Below, one piece after another: positions 55,675-64,000 of a DNA stretch of 64,000 nt. Each line of letters begins with the position of its first letter. Position 1 is the stretch's first letter. The DNA lies in contig JACDGV010000001.1 of NCBI GenBank assembly GCA_013821425.1, forward strand, positions 1 to 64,000. The letters run 5' to 3'. The position numbers and the translations under genes are program-made. The notes beneath the pieces were generated by a model. That model saw nothing but the letters and a program-made list of their open reading frames with translations, had not been told where the DNA came from and made no database searches. This stretch comes from Nitrosospira sp. GTDB taxonomy: Bacteria; Pseudomonadota; Gammaproteobacteria; Burkholderiales; Nitrosomonadaceae.

Positions 55675-57216
55675 ATGCATTTAAATCCATCCGAAATCAG
55701 CGAGCTGATCAAAAGCAGAATTTCCGGGCTCGACACCTCCGCGGAAGTCCGAACGCAAGGCTCCATTGTTTCAGTGACCGACGGTATCGTGCGTATCCAT
55801 GGCCTTTCCGACGTCATGCAGGGCGAGATGCTGGAATTTCCTGGCAATACATTCGGCCTTGCACTCAATCTCGAACGCGACTCGGTCGGTGCGGTGATCA
55901 TGGGTGCCTACGAACACCTTACCGAGGGCGATACCGTCAAGTGCACCGGCCGTATTCTCGAGGTACCGGTGGGGGAGGAGCTGAGAGGCCGCGTGGTCAA
56001 CGCGCTGGGGCAGCCAATCGATGGCAAGGGCCCGATATCTACGCAGCATTCCGAGCCGATTGAAAAAATAGCACCCGGTGTGATCTGGCGCCAGTCTGTG
56101 AATCAGCCCGTGCAGACCGGGCTGAAAGCTATTGATGCGATGGTTCCGATTGGTCGTGGGCAGCGTGAATTGATTATTGGCGACCGGCAGACTGGCAAAA
56201 CGGCGGTTGCGGTGGACGCGATCATCAATCAGAAGGGCGAGGACATGACTTGCATCTACGTTGCGATCGGGCAGAAAGCCTCGTCCATCAGCAACGTGGT
56301 TCGCAAGCTGGAAGAACATGGAGCGATGGAATACACGATTGTCGTCGCTGCCACCGCATCCGAGTCTGCAGCCATGCAATTCATCGCGCCGTACTCCGGC
56401 TGTACCATGGGCGAATACTTTCGCGACAGCGGCCGCGACGCCCTGATTATTTATGACGATTTGACCAAACAGGCATGGGCTTACCGGCAGATTTCACTGT
56501 TGCTGCGGCGCCCTCCAGGCCGCGAAGCATACCCCGGAGACGTATTTTATCTGCACTCGCGCCTGCTGGAACGCGCGGCGCGGGTCAGCGCTGCTTACGT
56601 GGAAAAAGCCACCAATGGTGCAGTGAAAGGCAAGACGGGCTCGCTTACCGCTCTTCCGGTAATCGAGACCCAGGCGGGTGACGTGACCGCTTTCGTTCCC
56701 ACCAATGTGATTTCTATCACCGACGGCCAGATCTTCCTGGAAACCGATTTGTTCAACGCGGGTGTCCGCCCGGCTATCAACGCCGGTGTATCCGTGTCCC
56801 GTGTTGGCGGCGCGGCGCAGACAAAGGTTATTAAAAAGCTGGGCGGCGGCGTGCGTCTTGCACTCGCACAATACCGCGAGCTTGCCGCGTTTGCGCAGTT
56901 CGCTTCTGATCTCGACGAGGCGACCCGCAAGCAGTTGGAACGCGGCAAAATGGTGACGGAATTGATGAAGCAGCCACAGTATGCGACGCTGAGCGTATCC
57001 GAGATGGCTGTCACCCTGTTTGCAGTCAACAAGGGGTATCTGGATGATGTGGAAGTGAAGCGCGCCTTGGCTTTTGAATCGGCGTTGAAAGGCTTCATCC
57101 GGAGTAAATACGCCGCCATCATGGAAAAAATAGAAACCACGAAAGATCTCGACGCGGCAGGCGAGAAGGAACTAGAGGCTGCGATTCAGGACTTCAAAAA
57201 GAACGGAACGTACTGA
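55675..57216 (+). CDS. atpA: ATP synthase F1 subunit alpha
   Basis: The 513-residue non-catalytic nucleotide-binding subunit has Walker [14 protein letters not shown] near residue 170 and [20 protein letters not shown], which carries the arginine region that reaches the catalytic site of beta. [20 protein letters not shown] is another family signature. AGGAGTTATTTGAA precedes the ATG. It keeps the usual operon position between atpH and atpG. Confidence 0.98.
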   Translation: MHLNPSEISELIKSRISGLDTSAEVRTQGSIVSVTDGIVRIHGLSDVMQGEMLEFPGNTFGLALNLERDSVGAVIMGAYEHLTEGDTVKCTGRILEVPVGEELRGRVVNALGQPIDGKGPISTQHSEPIEKIAPGVIWRQSVNQPVQTGLKAIDAMVPIGRGQRELIIGDRQTGKTAVAVDAIINQKGEDMTCIYVAIGQKASSISNVVRKLEEHGAMEYTIVVAATASESAAMQFIAPYSGCTMGEYFRDSGRDALIIYDDLTKQAWAYRQISLLLRRPPGREAYPGDVFYLHSRLLERAARVSAAYVEKATNGAVKGKTGSLTALPVIETQAGDVTAFVPTNVISITDGQIFLETDLFNAGVRPAINAGVSVSRVGGAAQTKVIKKLGGGVRLALAQYRELAAFAQFASDLDEATRKQLERGKMVTELMKQPQYATLSVSEMAVTLFAVNKGYLDDVEVKRALAFESALKGFIRSKYAAIMEKIETTKDLDAAGEKELEAAIQDFKKNGTY

Positions 57217-57219
57217 CCG

Positions 57220-58101
57220 ATGGCTGGCAGCAGGGAAATACGCACCAAGATCAAGAGCGTAAAAAATACGCAGAAGATTACGCGCGCCATGGAAATGGTC
57301 GCGGCTTCAAAAATGCGCAAGGCGCAGGAGCGCATGAAAAAGGCGCGGCCGTATGGGGAAAAAATTCGAAACGTGGCGGCGCACATGAGCCGGGCTTATA
57401 CCGAATATCGCCATCCATTCCTGATTGAGCGCGATTCGGTGAAACGGATCGGCATTGTCGTAGTCACGTCCGACAAGGGTCTGTGCGGCGGTCTCAACAC
57501 AAACGTGTTGCGCATGGCCGTGAGCAAGATGAAAGCCTGGGAAGGCGAGGGCGAACAGCTAGAGGCCTGCTGCATCGGCAACAAGGGTTTTGGCTTCATG
57601 AACCGTATTGGTGCCAACGTCATTTCGCACGTCGTCGGGCTGGGTGATGCGCCGGATCTTGAGAAACTGATCGGGGCGGTGAAAATCCTGCTGGACGGGT
57701 ATACGCAGGATCGATTCGATCGCGTGTATATTTTTTATACTCGCTTTATCAATACCATGAAACAGGAGCCGGTGATGGAGCAGTTGCTCCCGCTCTCCGA
57801 CGAACGGCTTAGAGCGGGCGACGGTCCTACCGGGCAGCGCGGCGTGTGGGACTATATCTACGAACCTGAAGCCCAGCCCGTGATTGACGACGTCATGGTG
57901 CGCTACGTCGAGGCGCTGATTTACCAGGCCCTGACTGAAAATATGGCATCCGAGCAATCGGCGCGGATGGTTGCCATGAAGGCTGCTTCCGATAATGCCG
58001 GAAGCGTTATCGACGAATTGACGCTCATCTACAATAAATCACGCCAGGCGGCTATTACCAAGGAGTTGTCGGAAATCGTCGGCGGTGCGGCAGCAGTATA
58101 A
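57220..58101 (+). CDS. atpG: ATP synthase F1 subunit gamma
   Basis: The 293-residue central rotor shaft has the N-terminal coiled-coil helix [20 protein letters not shown] followed by [15 protein letters not shown], the middle [18 protein letters not shown], and the C-terminal helix [20 protein letters not shown] with [17 protein letters not shown]. Length and layout are normal. It starts 3 bp after atpA. Confidence 0.98.
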   Translation: MAGSREIRTKIKSVKNTQKITRAMEMVAASKMRKAQERMKKARPYGEKIRNVAAHMSRAYTEYRHPFLIERDSVKRIGIVVVTSDKGLCGGLNTNVLRMAVSKMKAWEGEGEQLEACCIGNKGFGFMNRIGANVISHVVGLGDAPDLEKLIGAVKILLDGYTQDRFDRVYIFYTRFINTMKQEPVMEQLLPLSDERLRAGDGPTGQRGVWDYIYEPEAQPVIDDVMVRYVEALIYQALTENMASEQSARMVAMKAASDNAGSVIDELTLIYNKSRQAAITKELSEIVGGAAAV

Positions 58102-58110
58102 ATATTTTGA

Positions 58111-59511
<1,401 letters not shown>

Positions 59512-59575
59512 AATATGTGCAAAAGCCAGGAGCGCCGGACGCAGGCGATCGGCTCGATAATGAATGGGAATTAAA

Positions 59576-59995
59576 ATGGGCGTGTTTCATGTGGATATCG
59601 TTAGCGCGGAGGAATCCATCTACTCCGGCCCTGCCGAATTTCTGGTGGCGCCAGCGGAAGGGGGGGAGGTGGGAATTTATCCGCAGCATACCCCGATGTT
59701 GACGCGAATTAAGCCGGGGTCGGTGAGGATCAAAGCACCGTTGCAGGAAGAAGAGCTGGTCTACGTATCTGGAGGCATGCTGGAAATTCAGCCGGACGTG
59801 GTAACTATCCTGGCTGATACCGCCGTGCGCGGCGCCAATCTCGACGAAGCGAAAGCGAATGAAGCCAAGAAACGGGCGGAAGAAGCCATGAGAGACCGGT
59901 CCTCCGCGATGGACTATGCCCGGGCCCAGGCTGAACTCAGCGAGGCGATCGCGCAATTGGCCGCGATCCAGAAACTGCGGAAGCGCGGGCATTGA
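59576..59995 (+). CDS. atpC: ATP synthase F1 subunit epsilon
   Basis: This 139-residue subunit has the N-terminal beta-sandwich ([37 protein letters not shown]) and a C-terminal pair of helices ([20 protein letters not shown]) that can inhibit ATP hydrolysis. Two ATG codons, 59564 and 59576, are in frame. The second is chosen because GGGAA stands six bases ahead of it and MGVFHVDIV is the normal beginning. It is the last gene of the atp operon; a strong terminator follows 17 bp later. Confidence 0.95.
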   Translation: MGVFHVDIVSAEESIYSGPAEFLVAPAEGGEVGIYPQHTPMLTRIKPGSVRIKAPLQEEELVYVSGGMLEIQPDVVTILADTAVRGANLDEAKANEAKKRAEEAMRDRSSAMDYARAQAELSEAIAQLAAIQKLRKRGH

Positions 59996-60012
59996 TCCCT
60001 TGCACTCCGGCA

Positions 60013-60039
60013 AAGGGCGGCAATGACCGCCCTTTTTTT
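60013..60039 (+). terminator. Rho-independent terminator of the atp operon
   Basis: AAGGGCGG (60013-60020), loop CAATGA and CCGCCCTT (60027-60034) form a perfect 8-bp, GC-rich stem followed by a run of seven T's that begins inside the stem. It is 17 bp after the atpC stop. Confidence 0.95.
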
Positions 60040-60277
60040 AATGGGATCAAACCAGAAATGACTGGAATCTCCAACCGCATCAGCCGGCGTGCCGTGCTTG
60101 GATTTACTGCGAGCTATGTGATAAATTAGCCCTACCCCGCTAACCCATTAGGCCAATTGTCGGCTTTGAAGCGGTTGCCTTAAAATGCACTTCCTGGGCT
60201 GAGTTGCCGCGTTCCCCGGCGCAAGCCAGAAATACACACCCTGAAAAAGCCGAAGCCACTTACTATCCCTCATTGAT

Positions 60278-61663
60278 GTGTCTAAACTGAATATCGTCAT
60301 TCTCGCGGCCGGGCTCGGCAAGCGCATGCACTCCGCGCTGCCCAAGGTTCTGCATCCGCTGGCAGGTAGACCGCTTCTGGCGCATGTCCTCGATACTGCG
60401 CACGCATTGTCGCCGCAGGGAATCTGTGTTGTTTACGGGCATGGCGGCGCCGCTGTGCCAGAGGCAATTAAGGATAAAACCCTGACCTGGGTGCAACAGG
60501 TGCCTCAACTGGGCACCGGCCACGCATTGATGCAGGCATTGCCGCATCTGGACGAAGAAGGCGTCACGCTCGTCTTGTACGGGGATGTTCCGCTTACCAG
60601 TGGCGAAACACTGCAAAGGCTGATCTCAACGGCAAGCGAAAGCGCTTTTGCCCTGCTGACCGTGGACATGGCGGATCCGGCTGGCTACGGCAGGATTGTG
60701 CGCAATGAAAAGGGTGAAATCGCCGCTATCGTCGAAGAAAAAGATGCCAGCGAAGCGCAGCGTCAAATACAGGAGGTGAATACAGGCATCATGGTGATTC
60801 CGAGCCGGCATCTCCATGGCTGGCTGCATAAACTGGAAAACAACAACGTCCAGAAGGAATATTATCTCACCGACATTGTTGCAATGGCCGTCAAGGATGG
60901 CATCAAGGTGGAGGCCGCGAGGCCGGATCACCCGTGGGAAACGACAGGAGTCAATAGCAAGACCCACCTGGCTGAGCTTGAGCGTACCTACCAGAATGAG
61001 TATGCAAAAAAATTACTCGAACAGGGCGTTACCCTGGCAGATCCGTTCCGCATCGATATCAGGGGTCAACTTTCCTGCGGCAAAGACGTAATAATAGACA
61101 TCAATTGCATTTTTGAGGGCCACGTGCAGCTGGACGAAGGCGTAAAAGTAGGTGCTCACACCGTGTTGAAAGACGTCAAGGTCGCTGCCAGGTCGGTTAT
61201 TGCGCCTTTCAGCCTCATCGAATCCTCCGAAATAGGCAAAGACTGCCGTATCGGTCCTTATGCCCGTATTCGTCCGGGAACGCGGCTCGATGACGACGTT
61301 CATATCGGCAATTTCGTAGAGGTCAAGAATAGCGCAATTGCGAGTGGCAGCAAGGCGAACCACCTGAGTTACATCGGTGATGCCGTGATTGGCAGGAGTG
61401 TAAACATCGGTGCCGGGACTATTACGTGCAACTACGATGGCGCGAACAAGCACCAGACCATCATCGAAGATAATGTTTTTGTCGGCTCGGATACCCAACT
61501 GGTTGCCCCGGTGACGGTAACGCAAGGCTCGACGATTGGCGCCGGTTCCACAATAACCAGGGATACGCCGCCTGAAACGCTGACCTTGTCACGCACCAGG
61601 CAGATGAGTGTTGGCGGATGGAAGCGGCCGGTAAAGAAACCGAAAGGCGCAGATGAAGCATAG
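60278..61663 (+). CDS. glmU: Bifunctional GlcNAc-1-P uridyltransferase / GlcN-1-P acetyltransferase
   Basis: This 461-residue enzyme makes UDP-GlcNAc, the precursor of peptidoglycan, LPS and the wecB/tviB branches of this window. The N-terminal uridyltransferase has LAAGLGKRMHSALPKVLHPL and VLYGDVPLTS, with EVNTGIMV later. The C-terminal half is a left-handed beta-helix with hexapeptide repeats (IGPYARIRPGTRL, IGAGTITCNYDGANKHQT), which carries the acetyltransferase. The start is GTG at 60278, which gives MSKLNIVILAAG; no strong ribosome site is seen. glmS follows 60 bp later in the common betaproteobacterial arrangement after atpC. Confidence 0.97.
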   Translation: MSKLNIVILAAGLGKRMHSALPKVLHPLAGRPLLAHVLDTAHALSPQGICVVYGHGGAAVPEAIKDKTLTWVQQVPQLGTGHALMQALPHLDEEGVTLVLYGDVPLTSGETLQRLISTASESAFALLTVDMADPAGYGRIVRNEKGEIAAIVEEKDASEAQRQIQEVNTGIMVIPSRHLHGWLHKLENNNVQKEYYLTDIVAMAVKDGIKVEAARPDHPWETTGVNSKTHLAELERTYQNEYAKKLLEQGVTLADPFRIDIRGQLSCGKDVIIDINCIFEGHVQLDEGVKVGAHTVLKDVKVAARSVIAPFSLIESSEIGKDCRIGPYARIRPGTRLDDDVHIGNFVEVKNSAIASGSKANHLSYIGDAVIGRSVNIGAGTITCNYDGANKHQTIIEDNVFVGSDTQLVAPVTVTQGSTIGAGSTITRDTPPETLTLSRTRQMSVGGWKRPVKKPKGADEA

Positions 61664-61723
61664 AACCGATGAGTTAAGGGAATTTTCCCGTACCGGGGTC
61701 AGCCGAAGGGGAGGAGCTATTTA

Positions 61724-63568
61724 ATGTGCGGAATAGTTGGCGCGGTTGCAAGAACCGATGTTGTTCCTACCCTGCTCGAAGGTCTGCGCCGTCTTGAATA
61801 CCGCGGGTACGACTCCGCCGGGATCGCCCTCAACAATGGCGGCCTGCATCGCCTGCGCACTACCGGGCGGGTGGCGGAATTGAACAAGCTTGCGGTTGAG
61901 CAGAGCTTTAGCGGAGAGACCGGGATCGCCCACACCCGCTGGGCTACCCACGGCGCTCCTTCCGAGCGCAACGCTCATCCGCATTTTTCGGGCGAGGCGC
62001 CACAAGTGGCGGTGGTGCACAACGGCATCATCGAGAATCACGAGGGACTGCGCCAGCGTTTACAACAGGCCGGGTTCGCTTTCGTCTCCGATACCGATAC
62101 CGAAGTTATCGCTCACCTTATTTCTTTTCACCTCAAGCAAAACCCCGATTTATTCGAGGCGGTGTGTCGTTCCATAGCGGAATTACAGGGCGCGTATGCC
62201 ATTGCAGTCATGGAAGAGGCGCGGCCGGAACGCATTATCGTCTGCCGCAATGGCGCGCCATTGCTGCTGGGATTGGGAGAGGCGGGCAATTATGCAGCTT
62301 CGGATGCTTCCGCCCTGCTGCAGGTAACGCGGCGCATGATTTATCTGGAAGAAGGCGATGTGGCCGAACTGCACTACGACGGATACCGCATCGTCAATTG
62401 CCTTCATGGTGGGCGCGCGGAAGTATCGCGCATGGTGCAGCAAAGCGAATTGACCAACGAAGCGGTGGAAATGGGGCCGTATGCCCATTTCATGCAGAAG
62501 GAGATATTCGAGCAACCGGGGGTGGTGGCGAACACCCTGGAAATGGTTGTAAACGCCCAATCCATTTCGCCGCGGCTGTTTGGCAGCGAGGCCGAGGAGA
62601 TTTTCAACAAAACCTCCAGCATACTGATAATCGCCTGTGGGACCAGCTACCATGCCGGTCTGGTTGCGCGCTACTGGCTGGAAACGGTGGCGGGAATACC
62701 GTGCAACGTCGAAATTGCCAGCGAGTATCGCTACCGTAACCCTGCGGTCGGTCCCCGCACACTGGTGGTGGGAATCTCCCAGTCGGGAGAAACAGCGGAT
62801 ACCCTCGCCGCTCTCAGCTTCGCAAAATCGCTGGGCCACAGCCACAGCCTTGCTATCTGCAATGCGGCCGAAAGTGCTTTGGTGCGTCAGACAAACCTGC
62901 GCTTTCTTACACGCGCCGGACCGGAAATTGGCGTGGCCTCCACCAAGGCGTTTACTACCCAGCTCGCGGCGCTGATGTTGCTTACCATGACCCTGGCGAA
63001 AATGCGCGGCAAATTATCCGGAGAGGGCGAGCGCCTGATGATCGCCGCGCTGCGTCACCTTCCCGTTGCCCTCAAGCACGCATTGGAAGTGGAGCCCGAA
63101 GTCAAAGCCTGGGCGGAAGGATTTGCGGAAAAACGCCATGCTCTCTTTCTGGGCCGAGGCATGCACTATCCCATCGCCATGGAAGGGGCACTCAAGCTCA
63201 AGGAAATCTCATACATTCACGCCGAAGCCTACGCTGCGGGGGAACTCAAGCACGGTCCGCTGGCGCTGGTGGACAAGGACATGCCGGTAGTTGCCATCGC
63301 ACCCAACGACGCGCTGCTGGAAAAGCTCAAATCCAACCTGCAGGAAGTGCGTGCGCGTGGCGGTGAGCTCTATGTTTTCGCCGATGCCGATTCCCAAATT
63401 ACCGAAAGCGAAGGCGTGCACATTATTCGCCTGGCGGAACATGCCGGACTGCTGAGTCCTATCCTCCATACTATTCCCCTGCAATTGCTGGCTTATCACG
63501 TTGCATTGCAAAAAGGTACTGACGTCGACAAGCCGAGAAACCTGGCGAAGTCGGTGACAGTGGAGTAG
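61724..63568 (+). CDS. glmS: Glutamine-fructose-6-phosphate aminotransferase (isomerizing)
   Basis: This 614-residue enzyme makes glucosamine-6-phosphate from fructose-6-phosphate and glutamine. The N-terminal class-II glutaminase begins [20 protein letters not shown], with the nucleophile Cys2, and [11 protein letters not shown]. Two SIS domains follow ([54 protein letters not shown]), and the C-terminus is [23 protein letters not shown] site precedes the ATG. No glmS ribozyme is expected or seen in this kind of organism. It is paired with glmU and supplies amino sugars for the exopolysaccharide. Confidence 0.98.
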   Translation: MCGIVGAVARTDVVPTLLEGLRRLEYRGYDSAGIALNNGGLHRLRTTGRVAELNKLAVEQSFSGETGIAHTRWATHGAPSERNAHPHFSGEAPQVAVVHNGIIENHEGLRQRLQQAGFAFVSDTDTEVIAHLISFHLKQNPDLFEAVCRSIAELQGAYAIAVMEEARPERIIVCRNGAPLLLGLGEAGNYAASDASALLQVTRRMIYLEEGDVAELHYDGYRIVNCLHGGRAEVSRMVQQSELTNEAVEMGPYAHFMQKEIFEQPGVVANTLEMVVNAQSISPRLFGSEAEEIFNKTSSILIIACGTSYHAGLVARYWLETVAGIPCNVEIASEYRYRNPAVGPRTLVVGISQSGETADTLAALSFAKSLGHSHSLAICNAAESALVRQTNLRFLTRAGPEIGVASTKAFTTQLAALMLLTMTLAKMRGKLSGEGERLMIAALRHLPVALKHALEVEPEVKAWAEGFAEKRHALFLGRGMHYPIAMEGALKLKEISYIHAEAYAAGELKHGPLALVDKDMPVVAIAPNDALLEKLKSNLQEVRARGGELYVFADADSQITESEGVHIIRLAEHAGLLSPILHTIPLQLLAYHVALQKGTDVDKPRNLAKSVTVE

Positions 63569-63827
63569 TTACTCATTACCGAATTGCAGGGCCTTGGGGA
63601 AAAACCGTGGCCCGCCCCTTGTTATTGATGCCCGACCAGCAGCGATACCGAAGCAAGGGCCGAATATCAAGGATATGATCGTAGCTGCCGGGGCGGCCAT
63701 AGCAGCTAGCGCCCTGAGCACGGCGAAAACCGTTTTCTATGCCTTCCGCCACGACGGGAGATATTCCAGCAAGCTCTTCATTCAAATGTTCTTTGACGCA
63801 CTCGCGGAGACTGTCCGTATTTGTGGT

Positions 63828-64000
63828 TTAGATTTGTGAACGCGGTGGGTTCCCAGGCTTCGCGTGAAAGGGTGATACCTTTATATCTCCCTCACGCTTA
63901 CGGGCTTGAGCAATTGCAAAGCTGCTCTGCATTCGCATGAGCGTGTCCATCGAAGCACCAAAGGCCTTCTCGATGCGAAGCGCCATTTCTGGCGATAGCG
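63828..64000 (-). CDS. HigA-like antitoxin, N-terminus cut by window edge
   Basis: The minus strand is open from the window edge to a stop at 63828. The 57 readable codons give LSPEMALRIEKAFGASMDTL, then MRMQSSFAIAQARKREGDIK and a polar tail. This is the C-terminal half of the XRE-type DNA-binding domain of HigA family antitoxins (helices 4-5 and the IAQARKRE end). Such proteins neutralise the HigB ribonuclease and repress their own operon. The toxin gene would lie upstream, beyond the window. It converges with glmS across 259 bp that hold no gene I can support. Confidence 0.8.
   Translation of the reverse strand, partial: LSPEMALRIEKAFGASMDTLMRMQSSFAIAQARKREGDIKVSPFHAKPGNPPRSQI

Noticed and set aside
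61664-61723. glmS ribozyme or riboswitch
   Set aside because: Only 60 bp separate glmU and glmS, with no ribozyme core; the element is known from Gram-positive bacteria.
63594-63839. 81-codon plus-strand frame after glmS
   Set aside because: No recognisable family; it overlaps the stop of the HigA-like gene on the other strand.

Overview
The window looks like a chromosomal segment of a Gram-negative betaproteobacterium of the Nitrosospira/Nitrosomonadaceae kind. This is inferred from the exosortase-A (PEP-CTERM) type exopolysaccharide genes, the atpIBEFHAGDC-glmU-glmS order and the overall protein style. No rRNA or other decisive marker gene is present. About 50 kb is a large exopolysaccharide/PEP-CTERM locus, and the last 11 kb is housekeeping.

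Layout. 1-3105 (minus) is a secreted right-handed beta-helix protein that runs off the left edge. 4369-8256 (plus) makes sugar nucleotides: wecB, galE and a bifunctional GDP-mannose/mannose-6-phosphate enzyme. 8469-9032 is a small PEP-CTERM protein, followed by a terminator, tRNA-Val(GAC) and rluF. 10314-13721 is a tight rfbBDAC operon for dTDP-L-rhamnose, followed by a fatty acid desaturase. 15150-17948 (minus) is the large TPR lipoprotein PrsT. Divergent from it, tviB-tviC make UDP-GlcNAcA and UDP-GalNAcA. 20922-25575 (minus) holds an acetyltransferase-like gene, an acyl carrier protein, the two exosortase-A-associated alpha/beta hydrolases, a glycosyltransferase and a TPR protein. 26224-27756 is a second PEP-CTERM protein, preceded by a hexanucleotide tandem repeat and nested inverted repeats.

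28636-35089 (plus) is a glycosylation operon: a GT2-GtrA fusion, a GT-C membrane transferase, two GT4 enzymes and a PaaK/CapK-like adenylate-forming enzyme. 35104-40993 (minus) has two tandem paralogous asparagine-synthetase-like proteins with an unusual SSGYDS PP-loop, an ATP-grasp protein and a Wzx-type flippase. 41544-50861 (plus) has a third AsnB-like protein without the catalytic Cys, two methyltransferases, a Gfo/Idh oxidoreductase with an epimerase, the exosortase-A-associated O-ligase, a kinase-fold protein with N-terminal Cys pairs, and a polysaccharide deacetylase. Then come a DUF3565/DUF1971-type protein and a predicted secreted protein, the complete F1Fo ATP synthase operon, glmU and glmS, and the end of a HigA-like antitoxin at the right edge.

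How it fits together. Sugar nucleotides (GDP-Man, dTDP-Rha, UDP-Gal, UDP-ManNAc, UDP-GlcNAcA/GalNAcA) feed the glycosyltransferases. The flippase exports lipid-linked units, and the O-ligase and PrsT belong to the exosortase-A envelope system. The exosortase itself, the initiating sugar-phosphate transferase, the Wzz/Wza-type export genes and the PrsK/PrsR regulators are not in this window. The least explained part is 35104-43307. Three AsnB-fold enzymes without a glutaminase Cys, an ATP-grasp enzyme and an adenylate-forming enzyme sit among glycosyltransferases. This suggests, by inference only, amide-type decoration of the polysaccharide, possibly of its uronic acids.
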